Assembly: GCF_029852145.1 (NCBI RefSeq)
Contig: NC_079970.1
Coordinates: forward strand, 10,225,662 to 10,289,661
Length of the DNA stretch: 64,000 bases
Reading direction: 5' to 3'
Source: Microplitis mediator
Taxonomy: Eukaryota; Arthropoda; Insecta; Hymenoptera; Braconidae
This document shows positions 11,423-23,530 of the stretch, piece by piece. Numbering within the stretch: the stretch's first letter is position 1; each line of letters begins with the position of its first letter. Made by a program: the position numbers and the translations under genes. Below the pieces are notes generated by a model. It was given only the letters and a program-made list of their open reading frames with translations, was not told where the DNA came from and did no database searches.

Positions 11423-12514
11423 TAGGGTGGGTCAAAAAAATCAACTATTTTTTTTTACAAGTAACACGGAAAAATGGGTTGCTAGACACCTTAAAAAATT
11501 TTCACCAAATATAACTTCTTAATTTCAATAGGAAGATGGCCCTCATCGCAGTTTTTTATTTTTTTCTCAGTCCAATATAAAAAAATCTGTCTATCGGTTG
11601 ACCCTGAGGGCCAGCCTTAAGACTTCTCGCTGTTTTCGAGCTCCTTGAGCTCGAAAACTTTGTCGTAAATACATTTTCAAGCTCTTCGAGCTCGAAAATA
11701 CTTTTGTATGCCCTTCTTTTCGAAAAAAATAGTTTTTTACCATTTTTACTCCAACGATATCTCTCAAACGAATAAACCGATTGAAACGGTTGAGGTGGCA
11801 ATTGACGCGTTTTATCAAGTTCTAAAGCTGATCGAATTTTGAATTCGATTTATCGAGTTGTTTTTGAGATATTTAAAAAAAAATAAAAAAAAGAATTTTT
11901 ATTTAATTCTTTCGACAACGGTTTCTCTTGAACTAATCAACCGATTTTGATTATTAAGGTGGCATTCGACGCGGCTTATAAAGTTCTAGAGCCCAGTCCA
12001 TTTCAGAATCAAGCCATCGAGCACATTAAAAGTTATCCAAAAAAAACATTTTCAAAAAAATTTTATTTTTGGAATATCTCTGAACCAGCCTTACCGATCG
12101 AGCTCAATTTTTCACAGCTTTAAGATATTGACAAGCCGCGTCGAATGACACCTTAAAGTTTAAAATCGGTTCATCCGTTTAAAAGATATAGGTATTCACA
12201 TACGTACGTACATACATACATACACCCGGACTATGACAGAGTGATTAGCTTGCCAAGTCTGGTCGCACCTAAGTATTATAGTCGAATATTAGGGCGCCAC
12301 TGGAAGATGGACTCGGCCTTCCAGAACCGGATGTTAATTGTATTTATTTTATATGCTCAGGGTCGTTCGTAAATTTTATATTTTGTGAGAGAGGAGAGGA
12401 ATAGTGAACAGGCTGAAATAAATTTTATTTAAACTTCACTTTTAATTTTAATTAATTTAAGCACCTTGCTTATTATTTATTTAACTTTTTGTTTAACAAC
12501 TTATATACTTATGA

Positions 12515-12850
12515 CAAACTAAATGCGTCCCCTGGACGTGTACTTATGACAAACTAAATATCCTTATGACAAACTAATATTCTTATGACAAACTAATTTT
12601 TACTTCGTCTCCCGGACGTTTTCCACACTCTCACACACACACACTCTCTTTAAAAAACCGTCCACCGGACGTTAAACCTTTAACCTTAATACACTTTGAT
12701 TAAAAAACCGTCCACCGGACGTTAAACCTTATTTTCCTTAATTCTACTTTAAAAAACCGTCCACAGGACGTTAACCCGCATATTCTTATTTCCTAGTGTC
12801 CACCGGACATATCCTAAACCTAACTTAATCTTTGTCCACCGGACTTACAT
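12515..12850. repeat. Short tandem repeats with CCGTCCACCGGACG cores
   Basis: Units of about 16 bp (CTTATGACAAACTAA) repeat four times, followed by several copies of AAAAAACCGTCCACCGGACG separated by spacers. The GTCCACCGGAC core is a near-palindrome. The same style of motif occurs once near 57728. Confidence 0.7.
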
Positions 12851-13241
12851 CACAGACACAGTTTCCTTACTCTAACTTGACTCTACAAATTAATTGACTC
12901 TAATTTTAACAATACTTAGTAACTTTTCCCACTTAAATTTTTACAATTCATAATTCACTGTATTTCCAATCAATTAATTTATTTTTGTTTAATGTAATTT
13001 ATAAATTAATTAATTTTACCACTTATAAATTTTTCACTAATTATTTTGACTGATTAAATTTTTCTAATCAATTTGCCACAATTCTTATTCATTTATTACT
13101 TTCAATTCCTAAATGTTTCACTGACAATTTTCACAATTAAATTTATTCCACTTTCAAAATAATCCGTTTTCTCAATTTTACTCACAATTTAATTTACCCA
13201 AACTCTAGTATCTTTTATTGAGTTTTTAGATATTTTAATTA

Positions 13242-13684
13242 CCCAGATAGCAAAATGACGTCTTGATGAGTTCTGAATGAGTTCCTATTTATGATTTGGA
13301 CGTCTTAAAAACACGTTAAAGAAGTCTTTAAGAAGTTCTCAAGATGTCGAATGCGCCACCTAGCGAACTCAGTAAGACATCTTTAAAAGTTCTCAAAGAG
13401 TTCTCAAAGAGTTCTTTTTTCTGACTCCGCAAATAAGACTTCAGAATGAACTTACCATGACGTCTTAAGGAGTTCCTAATTTTGACTTCATTTTGACTTC
13501 AAAAAAGTTAAAAAAAGAATACATCTAGACGTCACAAAACTGACGTCTTATTTATGAAGTCTTCAAGAACTCTTAATTTAGAGTTCTTAAAAATGACACC
13601 TTTAAGAAGTCATTATAAGACTTCTTGAAGACTCCTTCAAAAATACGTCGTAAAGCAGTCATTCTGACTTTAATGCTGTCTGGG
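13242..13684. mobile_element. MITE with CCCAGATAGCA ends, TA flanks
   Basis: The left end CCCAGATAGCAAAATGACGTC is mirrored by the right end, which reads CCCAGACAGCATTAAAGTC in reverse complement. TA is present on both sides, suggesting a TA target duplication. The inside is saturated with GACGTC, AAGACTTC, GAGTTCTT and AAGAACTC words in both orientations. There is no coding capacity. It sits within the candidate LTR. Confidence 0.7.
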
Positions 13685-14317
13685 TAACTTAAAATTAATT
13701 TAATAATCACGTAATGACTAGAATTTGATTTCGGGTTGACTAGAATTTTAGGCCGGTGAATTGGCGTCACACGGTTCCCGATTTTATTGACGTTGATTCG
13801 AGAAATTCGAGTAAATTAATGAATCTTAGAATTCATGCGGCCGACGGAATAAATTCCAGCCTGTATTAGTCTTAAGATCAATTAATAAATTAATTTATAA
13901 CGGCTGGAGAGCCTGGAATAAATTAATAAATTAATAGTGTTAATGACCGGATTATTTATGCGATAATTTTATTTTATTCTGGCTGTGGAGCCTTGAATAA
14001 TTATTACAGAGTTTTGAACACTTAATGGCGACCAAACGAGACGCGATAGAACTTTCGAGAAGACGAGATTGAACGGCTGGAGAGCCTGAACTATCCGTTT
14101 CTTTACGCGAGATCAACGGAAAGATATTAAGTAATGTATTATAATTAATTTGCCAGATTAATACAATTAATCAGCGGCCTGAATTAATTATAATTTACCT
14201 CCAATTATAATTTCAGCAATCCTTGGAACTTAGAGTGATGATCCGCTCCGGGCTGCTACCAATCTCTCGATGTTAGTTGAGTTTTCAGGTTTCCGTTGTC
14301 CGGCTTTCGTCCTCGTA

Positions 14318-14536
14318 CCCTCGCAGATTTGAATCACGGTGGAAACACCGTGGAAGTGTAAACACCGTGGATCCACCGTGGTTACACGGTGGGTTTGTTC
14401 CATTTCACCACCAGGTATACACCGTGTATACACAGTGGGCAACCCACCGTGGAATCACGGTGGATTCACCGCGTAATCACAGTGGTAAAATGGAACAAAC
14501 CCACCGTGTTTCCACCGTGATTCAAAAATGCGAGGG
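14318..14536. mobile_element. CACGGTG MITE, copy 2, TA target duplication
   Basis: It begins CCCTCGCAGATTTGAATCAC and ends ...TGCGAGGG with TA on each side (14316-14317, 14537-14538). It is a short 219-bp version of the family. Confidence 0.9.
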
Positions 14537-15223
14537 TATTTTTGCTTCCGTCACAATGGTATTATTTAATTCACAATGTACTAGATAACCTTGTATTACA
14601 AAGTGTTTGATCACTTTAGTCGTTCACTTTGTCTTCACTTGACGTCCATCGCCTTCGGTCGTCCGACTCACTCTCTCGATTTTTGGCATTTCACTCCCTT
14701 ATAACTCTTCGATTCGGATCTCTTTGATTTACCCCCGGAAAACTCATCCCTACTAAATTAATTAGTCATAGAGAGGGACGGATGTTCGGGTCTCACTGAT
14801 TAGCGACACCCGGTGACATGTCGAATCACTCAATTTAATAAACTGAATTATAATTAGGGCCCGTTATCGACCGTGGACAAATCCAATTTTAGAAATAATT
14901 AAATAGTTATTGGGATCTATTTTACCCTGTTACAGGACATCATCTTGAAATTAGTCAGAATAGCTTCCTAGGACCTCAAAACGTCGACATCTGATGAAAA
15001 TTCGATTGTCGTAAATCGGACCGAAACCAATAACTTCCCGAATTTTTAAAAATTTACAATTTTCTTAGCGGGAAGTTAAAAATTCATACCTCATCATTTA
15101 TTGATTGTACAGAAAAATGTTCTGAATGTTTTGGCGATCAAATTAAGCTTTCAAAAGATATTCATCATCAAACGTTCATGTGTACTGATTTTAAGAGTTT
15201 TTCATTAGATATTCGAAAAACAT

Positions 15224-15374
15224 CCCTGATTAAACAAAATGATTAAAAATGATTTTACACGTTGAATGTCCATAAGAGACAGGATTAGAAATGATTTGAA
15301 GGATTAAAAAGTATTTAAAATGATTAAAAAACAAATCATTTTAAATACTTTTTAATCATATTTTTTAATCAGGG
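15224..15374. mobile_element. Small MITE with CCCTGATTAAA ends, AT target duplication
   Basis: The ends CCCTGATTAAAC and TTTAATCAGGG are inverted and flanked by AT on both sides. The palindrome arm it sits in has an uninterrupted partner at 15960-15985 that shows the empty site. The inside is rich in GATTAAAAA words like those in the 33460 element. Confidence 0.75.
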
Positions 15375-16470
15375 ATCAATTTAATTCTAGGATTTGAGAA
15401 AATTTACACAAATTTTAGTTTTTATCAACTGAGAAACTTCAAAATATTTTTAAATTTTCTATTATGTGTAAGTATCCATGTCTACATTTAAAAAAATTAA
15501 TTTTACATTATTTATCGCTTAGTTAATTATTTATTAATAGAAAAAGCAAAGTTCTCATTACAAATATATTGTGATATGTTTCAGTTTCAGAGAAAAAAAA
15601 TGTTCAGTTAGTTATAACAAATTTTTTATTACAATTTTCAGATAAGTTATTACTTTTCAAACAATTTTCTTTGTAAGTAGGGTAATTTTTTCGACGCTCT
15701 TTAACAACTTGCAATAAAAAATAAAATACACAACAAAAATTCTCTAGAAAAGAAATTTTCCCTAGAACAATATCCAGCTATAGTGGAAAAATTTTAAAAG
15801 CCGTTTTGAAGACGTTATCGAAAACAAACAACATAATCATAATTTTCAATCATTAAACATAAAATGTTTAGAATTATTAGAAAAAAAATTTTGAAAATAA
15901 AAGTCAAATAATAAAAATATTAATGACAAAAAATGAAATTTGTATGAAATTCATAAATTAAATTGATATTTTTCGAATCTCTAATCAAAAACTCTTAAAA
16001 TCAGTACACATGAAAGTTTGATGATGAATATCTTTTGAAAGCTTAATATAATCGCCAAAACATAAGACACCATTTTTATAGAACAGTTAATTTCCTACAA
16101 AAATTCATATTGCGCATTTTATAATAGTCATTTATTGTCGAGTTATAAAAGTCATAAACAAAAATGATATTTGTCTTAAAATAATCAAACTTAAATCTTC
16201 AATATCATTCAAATGGTGAGGTTTACGGGAAAAATATAAGATACCTTTTTTTGTAGAGCATTGAATTTCCTACAAAATTCATCCAGAACATTTTTCTGTA
16301 CAATCAATAAATGATGAGGTATGAATTTTCAACTTTCCGCTAAGAAAATTGTAAATTTTCAAAAATTCGGGAAGTTATTGGTTTCACCCCGATTTTCAAA
16401 AACCGGGTTTTCATTATATGTCGACATTTGAAGGTGCTAGGATGCTATTCTGACATTTTCAGAGCAATGT

Positions 16471-16556
16471 CTGTATGTGTGTATGTATGTGTGTGTGTGT
16501 GTATGTGTGTGTGCGCGTGTGTGTGTGTGTGTGTGTGTGAGAGTGTGTGTGTGTGT
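16471..16556. repeat. (TG)n microsatellite
   Basis: An interrupted TG tract of about 85 bp with TGTA and GCGC interruptions lies inside the composite foldback element. Confidence 0.9.
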
Positions 16557-17784
16557 GGATATAAACCTCTCATATCTTTTCCATGAATGAACCGATTTAG
16601 ATGGTTTTTGCGGCATTCGAAAGATATCTTCTGAACTTAGATTTTCAAAAAAATTTTAGACCATTTAGTCGAATAAACTCTGAGATATTTAAGAAATACG
16701 AAAAAAAATAAATTTTTTTTTTCGTTTTTTTTTTGGATATTGTGAAAACTGTTGGATTGATCAATTCCAAAATCTAATCAGCTCTAGAACTTGATAAAAG
16801 CTTTCGATTGCCACCAAGAACGTCTCAATCAGATTATTCGTTCAAAAGATATCGTCGACGAAAGAAACAGTAGAAAACGGTTTTTTGCAAATATCGTCGG
16901 GACGACGAAACCAATCATTTTCAAAATTTTATCAGCTCTATACCTCAATAAAACGCGCCGATTGCCACCTCAACCTCCTTAATCGGATAATTCGTTCGAT
17001 AGATATCATCGACGAAAAAATGAAAAAAAATCGTTTTTTTCGTTTTTTGTGAATATTTCGGAAACTATCGAATCGATCAATTAAAAAATCTAATCAGCTT
17101 CAGAACTTGATAAAATCATTCGATTGCTGCCAAGAACGTCTCAATCAGATAATCCGTTTGAGAGATATCGTCAACGGAATAATGAATGTTAAATCAATAT
17201 CTGCTTTTTTCATTGAATAACATAATCATTACTGAACAAAATTATCCAAAACTAAATGTTCTCCTTTATATAAGTGATTGCCTAAAAATCATCATGTTCG
17301 CTCGTATCAGGATATACTTACACGATATAGATACAACATATTACGTAAATACTTATTTTTGAGCTAATTATTGAACATATTTGTGAACAAATATAAAAAA
17401 TGCTCATTCATTTATTATTTTAGATTCTAAATTTTTTAACGTTAACATAAAACGTAACCCTGTTGAGCTTGAAAAGCTCATAAAAAAGGGAAACAAAGGT
17501 ATCTTCAAGATCGAAGAGCTCGAAAATGTATTCACAACAATGTTTTAGAGATCAAGGAGCTCGAAAACAGCGGGAAGTTTTAGGGCTGGCCCGCGGAGTC
17601 AACCGATAGACAGATTTTTTTCTATTGGACTGAGAAAAAAATAAAAAACTGCGATGAGGGCCATCTTTCTACTGAAATTAAGAGCTCATATTCGGTGAGA
17701 ATTTGTATAAGGTTTCTAGCCACTCATTTTTCCGTGTTACTTGTAAAAAAAAAAATAGTTGATTTTTTTGACCCACCCTAGTAC

Positions 17785-18192
17785 TTAACCGATATCGTAA
17801 TTACGAAATCAGTTGAAGCTTTCACAATCATTTTTTTCCGTGATGCACAAGCTAATATTCTATCAAAAGCTTGGTACGAAAGTAAAAAAATAGATCTTGA
17901 AGCAGAAAGGCTAAGAATTGTAGAAGCTGCAGCAGCAATTATTAGAGAAGATATTCGAAGATCTATAGTTGAAACTAAATCTTATCCACCTCCTAGTAAA
18001 ATGTTGGATAATGTTAATCAAGAAATTCCAAAAACTTTATTACATTTCTTAGAAGAAGTCATCGACAAAAGCAGGAAAGGACAAATTGATCATTTAAAAA
18101 CAAAATGTACTTCAATAAGCCATGCAATTATGGCTGCCATACGGAAACGTTCATTTTCATCACAGTTACTTCGCATATCAGAGCGACATTAA
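17785..18192 (+). pseudogene. Coding fragment of unrecognised protein
   Basis: An open frame without a clear start runs to TAA at 18192. It reads through a charged helical stretch (ESKKIDLEAERLRIVEAAAA, then IIREDIRRSI), a YPPPSKMLDNV turn and ISHAIMAAIRKRSF. Codon-like structure and low redundancy suggest real coding origin. Further in-frame-like residues continue beyond the stop to about 18290. The upstream end is cut at the foldback element ending 17780. I cannot name the family; it may be part of a transposon-linked gene. Confidence 0.4.
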
Positions 18193-18376
18193 CGAAGATG
18201 AAACCTTTGACCCCGAAATCATGGAAGAACTTACGAGCCAAAAAAATGAACGTTTACGAAAGTTCTTAAATATCTCAATAAACAATTTTAATCTCTAGAA
18301 ACCTTAGATTATTGAGCCTCAATCATTACTCTGAATAAGAAAATTGATTTTATCCATGCTAAGTGTATATCTATAT

Positions 18377-18617
18377 TAGGGTGATTCAAAAAACAAACAA
18401 ATTTTTTTTTTCTTCCAAACAGGTTCAAAAGTTTCGTTTAGGTAAAAAAAGACATATGTGAAAATGAGAGCTCTTAATATTAATATTAACATTGTCCGCA
18501 TTCCTGTTTTATCTCGTTTTTCAGAAACTTTTTTTTTTCGCTTTACCTTACATTTACTGAATTACTAACGCAAAAATGAAAGAAAATCCGATAACAATTG
18601 ATTTTTTCATTTTGGTA
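18377..18617. mobile_element. Left-end fragment of a TAGGGTG foldback element
   Basis: It begins TAGGGTGATTCAAAAAAC, followed by the T-run and the GAGCTCTTAAT block seen in the family. Its inner part (18520-18606) matches, in direct orientation, the central region of the palindrome at 23889-25675 (about 24835-24922). It therefore looks like a chimera of two element families. A CACGGTG MITE interrupts it at 18618. Confidence 0.6.
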
Positions 18618-19039
18618 CCCTCGCAGATTTGAATCACGGTGGAAACACGGTAGGTTTGTTTCATTTTACCACTGTGATTACGCGGTGTATCCACTGTGAT
18701 TACGCGGTGTATCCACCGTGATTCCACGGTGGCTCGACCACTGTGTATACACGGTGTTTCCACTAGGGCTACGCGGTGGATACACCGTGGAACCACGGTG
18801 GTGAAATAGCACAAAGCCACCGTGGAATCACGGTGGATACACCGCGTAATCACGGTGGAAACACCGTGTATACACAGTGATCAAGCCACCGTGGAATCAC
18901 GGTGGATACACCGCGTAATCACAGTGGATACACTGTGTATACCCGGTGGTGAAATGGAACAAACCCACTGTGTAACCACGGTGGATCCACGGTGTTTACA
19001 CTCCCACGGTGTTTCCACCGTGATTCAAATCTGCGAGGG
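18618..19039. mobile_element. CACGGTG MITE, copy 3 (422 bp, longest)
   Basis: It begins CCCTCGCAGATTTGAATCAC and ends with the complement, CTGCGAGGG. TA lies on the left and TG on the right. It has the most internal CACCGTG/CACGGTG words, arranged as nested palindromes. Confidence 0.9.
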
Positions 19040-19745
19040 TGTCGTTGGCGAAAGAAATGGTAAAAAACGGTTTTTTTCGATTATCTTTGAAGTGACTCAT
19101 CCGATAAATTTCAATCAGCTCTAGAATTCAATAAAACGCGCCGATTGCCACCTCAAACGTCAAAATCGGTTGATTAGTTCAAAAGATATCGGCGCTGAAG
19201 AGTTAAAATAATAACATTTTGTAATTTTTTCCGGATGAATCAAAATATAATGTGCTAAAATGTGTCTGAAATCATACCAACTCTTTCTTTTTATAGTCTC
19301 TTTCGATCATCAGATAATGTCATATAACTTGTTCCTTAGTTTAAAACATATTGTCAGCAATAAATTGAAAAAACCCAGTCGTTAATGTTTTTCTCGGATA
19401 TTCCATATATTATTGCCCTGACCTAATTTAAAACTCATTCAAATCTTGATTTTGGTCACTGACATTGATTTCTGCCTCAATATATTTATTTTAGAAAACA
19501 TAATCGACAATAAAAATTTAAAAGCCGCTTCTTCATTAATGGTTTTCGATTCTTAAATTTGTAAACTCTAGCATAAAACGTAACTTGTTAGAGCGTGAAG
19601 AGCTCGTAAAAAATGATTCTATGCAATAGCATTTTCGAGCTCGAAAATATATTTACAGTGATATTTTCAAGCTCCTTGAGCTCGAAAACAGCGGGAAGTT
19701 TAGGGGCTGGCCCGCAGGGCCAACCAACGCCCAGATTTTTTCTAT
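19040..19745. mobile_element. Foldback fragment related to the 11423 element
   Basis: It contains the CCGATTGCCACCTCAAACG-type units and the GAGCTCGAAAA block followed by GGGGCTGGCCCGCAGGGCCA, homologous to 17460-17620. It ends abruptly at ATTTTTTCTATA, where Copia sequence begins, and lacks the terminal repeat. Confidence 0.65.
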
Positions 19746-20990
19746 AGTATTAGCCAATGTTCTATTTTTTAAATACGCTGCTGCTTTTACTGCTTCTGGC
19801 CAATACTTCCTATCTAACTTAGCATCTGCTAACAAACACCTAGCCATATCCATTACTACCCTTATGTATCTTTCCGCGGTACCATTTAACTCATGTACAT
19901 ATAGGGGGCAAGTATCTATCATAATACCCCTTTTATTGGTAAAATTTTGAACGTCAGAATTTATAAACTCCAAACCATTATCGCATCTCATTTTCTTGAC
20001 TTTCTTACCCGTAATATTTTCGAATAAATTTACATAGACTATGAAATTTTTTATCGTTTCTGTTTTTGACTTTAATGTGTATAATTTGACAAACTTACTG
20101 TAATCATCGACTATTACTAGAAAATATTTCTCTCCGCATAAACCATCCCTGTGGGGACCACTTAAGTCTGCGTGGATAATTTCAAGTAAATCTTTTGCTC
20201 TTCGCCTATTATCATCAAATGTCATATTATGCATCTTATTTTCAATACATACTTTACATTTAAAATATTCATCTTCAAAGTTGATTGGCATATTCTCTAA
20301 TAATTGATTTTTACCTAACATTTCAAGACATTTAAAATTTACATGACCTAACATTTTATGGTATTTTTCTTTCATAGTCATATAACATAAAATTTTACAA
20401 TTGTTTTGTAAGTTACTACTAATTTTGTAAAAATCATTCTTTTTGTATGCAACAGATATCAATTCACTATTTTTATTATATATTTTTGCATCATTACCAC
20501 AAGCTACAATTTTATAATTTTTAGTTATCTTTCCAAAGCTTAGTAGATTACTATTCATTTGGTCTATATAGAAAACATTATTTACTACAATCTCTTTATC
20601 AAATTCTTTGAAATTCATATTTACTTTACCTACTTTAGTTACTGTTAAGATTTTACCATCGCCGATTTTAACTTTAAACAGATTATCTAAATCAATACCG
20701 GTTGAAAAATAGGTTACATTGTTTACAATATGATCCAAACAGCCACTGTCTAAAATCCATTCTATTTCAGTAGTACTTACATTAATCTCGCTGTTATTTA
20801 CATTATTATTGAGATTTCCCTTTTCTTTATTCTTTGCAGTTGAACAAAATGTTTCGCCGTTTGTGCTTACGCTTTCGCTCAAGCTAGCTCCTGTATTATT
20901 TCCGCGGTTGTTTTGCTGGTGCCAAGACCGCCGATACTGCCAGTTTGCTCTGCCTCGATAAGTTCTGCCACGCCCTCTGTTAGTGCTGTT
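19743..20990 (-). pseudogene. Ty1/Copia-type gag-pol fragment (protease, integrase)
   Basis: Reading from about 20990 down, a Gly/Arg-rich gag tail (RGRGRTYRGR) is followed by the aspartic protease core WILDSGCLDHI. Next comes the gag-pre-integrase region with H-x3-H (HKMLGHVNF) and C-x2-C (CKVC). The integrase core carries IHADLSGPH, MRCDNGLEF and NGTAERYIRV, the D, D and E residues. Protease before integrase with no RT between is the Copia order. The fragment is cut at both ends: repeat R at 20996 and foldback sequence at 19745. RT and RNase H are missing. The frame itself is intact, so the loss came through truncation. Confidence 0.9.
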
Positions 20991-20995
20991 GTAGT

Positions 20996-21399
20996 CCCGA
21001 TAAAAAATGTTTAGATCCAAGCATCTATGATTGGATCCAAACAGTCAGATGTGCTTGGATCCAAATTTTGGCACGATCCCAGCGGATCCAAACAGATCTG
21101 ACAATATCCAAAGAGATCTCACTATATCTAAGTATATCCAAACAGATCTAAAAATATTAAAAGAGATCCCAAATAGATCTCACTATATTCACGAATATAC
21201 AGGTGTATCCAAGCAGATCTGCGTCAATGTCGATCTTTAAAGAAATCTACATAGATTTAAGCACATATATCTAAAGAAGTTTCACTACATTCTAATAGTA
21301 GCATGTATAAATATATTATACTTTAGACCATTCGAAAAACAATATCTACTCACATCTTGGATTTTATTGCTATTATCTCTTAATGCTTTTGATGAACCT
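20996..21399 (+). repeat. Repeat R, copy 2, first part
   Basis: It matches 10270-10633 with an extra 20-25 bp near its start. It is broken exactly at GATGAACCT, where the Gypsy LTR begins with TGAGAC. It resumes at 33353. Confidence 0.85.
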
Positions 21400-22307
21400 T
21401 GAGACAATGTGAATTATCTTCATCGTCCTCAGCCTTGCGGTTCCCGTTTTTACCCGTCTCGTTGCCGTCTGAAACTCTACAAGTCATAGTGCCGTGGTCA
21501 CATGACGAATTGTCACGTCGACGCATGTCCGTCAGGTGGAAGTGGGGACAGTCCCGAGGCTAGTCCTACGCCCAAAATTATTGGCAATCACTTCGATCCT
21601 GGATCAACTAGCGTTTAGACGGTTTTCTAATTGTATTCAGTATAAATAATCAGACAATCTTATTTGTACCATTTCTATATTTTTGTCATATATTCTTTTA
21701 TTTTATTGCGTATTAATTAATTATTATAAATCAAGTTAGATTTATTAAGTTTATTGTACGTCACCAGCTATCCACTCGCATATTAAATAACATTAAGTTT
21801 AAATATTAAAATCAGTGTATTACACGGCGTTATTCCACGTGGTCACGGATTGCAATCCGGCGTTCCAACCAGGACTCCGTTTATTGTACCTTGCGGAAAT
21901 TACTGTAAGTAAATGAATTTTTGTGACGGATTGGCAATAAACTTGCATAATTCAATAAAATTCAATCCTTCACATTATACATTGCCTTTTGTTCTATCCT
22001 TATCCTAAAATACTGGTAAGACTACCGAATAGTTTGATTTAATAATTATAAATTGAGTTACAAGTAGTAACTCGACTATTGATAAGTTCAATTTATAATT
22101 TTATAATAAGCCGTGAGGTAAGTTGATAAGCTTTTTTTATACGTTGCCGAGTTTGGACAAGTGCAGGTTCTTACTTTGCAAGGACCCAAACCCATTGCTC
22201 TGTCTTATAACTAAAAATTTCGTAGAGGCCAGCCTAAGCCAGGGTTCTACCCGTGAATCCTGGTGGCTGCTGGTTAGAATCGCCAAGCGAAAAGGCGATT
22301 TGTCTCA
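21400..22307 (+). repeat. 5' LTR of Gypsy element 1
   Basis: TGAGACAATG...GTCTCA, with the same ends as 32813-33352. Relative to the right copy it has about 370 extra bp between GCGTATTA and GATAAGTTC. Its outer edge abuts repeat R. Confidence 0.85.
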
Positions 22308-22309
22308 AC

Positions 22310-22327
22310 TGGGGCTCGAACAGGGAC
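22310..22327 (+). other. Probable primer-binding site
   Basis: TGGGGCTCGAACAGGGAC starts two bases after the LTR, the usual place and TGG start of a tRNA primer site. It does not give a standard tRNA 3' end by eye, so the priming tRNA is unassigned. Confidence 0.45.
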
Positions 22328-23014
22328 TTTGCAGTAGTTCAAACGGGCAACGAAAAATCTTTATGAATTTTTCTCACGGCTTCACAGTAAAATTTCATAA
22401 AATTTCCAGTAATAACTTTTATAAAATTCTTACCAGTATCAAAAAAAAAAAAAAAAAAAAAAAAAGATTCCCATTCCTCTACAATTATCATATCATAACA
22501 TGTCATAATCATGATCTAATTTCACCATATAATTAATCTCCAAAATTTTTTTACCTATTATAAATTATATAAAATAATATAAAATAAAATTTGTCGTTGT
22601 AATATTGTGTGCTGGTTTCGTTCCCATAAACATTTCGTGCATTTTGACCTTGAGAGTATACTAGCTATACGCGTCGTAATCCAAGACACTAGAGTTTATG
22701 TTTTTCCAGCTACGATCTTGTGCTACGCACAAAACAACCTAAAGTAAATATTAAAAAAAAATACTTAAAATTTTAAAATAAAAATCTTTGTTCGTATAGT
22801 AGATAACTTTTTTTGTGTCACAAAAGATTATATTCGTTTCCGATTTGAAATAAGATATCTTTTGCTCGACAAAATAAAATAAATACTTAAACAAACCACA
22901 AATAAAATCTTTGCAGTAATAAATTTATTAGTCATCAAGAATCGTAATACCCGGGAAAAAATGATTTTGCCTAATTATATATAAGACCTTATATATAATT
23001 AGATCTAAAAATTG
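22328..23014. other. Gypsy 1 leader region, no gene; A-rich tract
   Basis: No gag-like frame is seen. An A-run of about 25 bp lies at 22441-22465. The rest is AT-rich. The gag N-terminus has probably been deleted. Confidence 0.5.
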
Positions 23015-23345
23015 CCCTCGCAGATTTAAATCACGGTGGAAACACCGTGGAAGTGTAAACACCGTGGATCCACTGTGGTTACACGGTGGGTTTGTTCCAT
23101 TTCACCACCGGGTATACACAGTGTATCCACTGTGATTACGCGGTGTATCTACCGTGATTTCACGGTGGCTTGACCACTGTGTATACACGGTGTTTCCACT
23201 GTGATTACGTGGTGTACCCACCGTGATTCCACGGTGGCTTTGTGCGATTTCACCATCGTGGTTCCACGGTGGATACATCGCGTAATCACAGTGGTACAAT
23301 GGAACAAACCCACCGTGTTTCCACTGTGATTCAAATCTGCGAGGG
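23015..23345. mobile_element. CACGGTG MITE, copy 4
   Basis: It runs CCCTCGCAGATTTAAATCAC to CTGCGAGGG, flanked by TG on both sides. It sits in AT-rich sequence within Gypsy element 1. Confidence 0.9.
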
Positions 23346-23530
23346 TGGCCAGGTCTAATTATATATAATTTATATATAATTATATATAGGTTATATATGA
23401 TTATATATAATACGTTATATATAATTAGATCTGAAAATTGGCCAGGTCTAATTATATATAATCATATATAAGTTATATATACTCATATATAATTAGATAT
23501 GATTATGTATAATACATATATATCATATCG
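23346..23530. repeat. AT-rich repeat with GGCCAGGTCTAATTATATA units
   Basis: GGCCAGGTCTAATTATATAT occurs twice (about 23347 and 23440). Many TATATAATTA stretches could pair with each other. Similar sequence lies left of the MITE at 22970-23010. Confidence 0.65.

Larger units (their letters stand above)
12332..14934 (-). mobile_element. Candidate solo LTR of a Gypsy-type element
   Basis: On the minus strand the segment begins TGTAACAGGG and ends in ...AACA. This resembles the minus-strand LTR at 58652, which begins TGTAACGGGG. Both contain GTCC-N-CCGGAC motifs near an AC-rich tract. Net of two MITE insertions it is about 1.9 kb. It interrupts the foldback element's interior. No clear 4-5 bp target duplication was found (CGGA at left, GGAC at right), so the left edge is uncertain. 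Confidence 0.4.
11423..17780. mobile_element. Composite foldback element, TAGGGTGGGTC ends
   Basis: The outer ends are inverted: TAGGGTGGGTCAAAAAAATC at left and its complement ending CCCACCCTA at 17780. The similarity extends about 330 bp inward and includes a block of GAGCTCGAAAA words. The interior holds a further imperfect palindrome (about 14950-16440) and repeated degenerate units of the form CCGATT...GGTGGCATTCGACGCG...AAGTTCTAGAGC (11800-12200, 16560-17170). Nested inside are a probable LTR, three MITEs and a TG tract. No transposase was seen. The 8-bp flanks (GTATACAC and GTACTTAA) match only at the first three bases. Confidence 0.7.

Noticed and set aside
22123..22536. A 137-codon frame spanning the LTR end and leader of Gypsy 1
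   Set aside because: It crosses the LTR/primer-site junction and a long A-run. The same text recurs in the 3' LTR, so it is non-coding LTR sequence.
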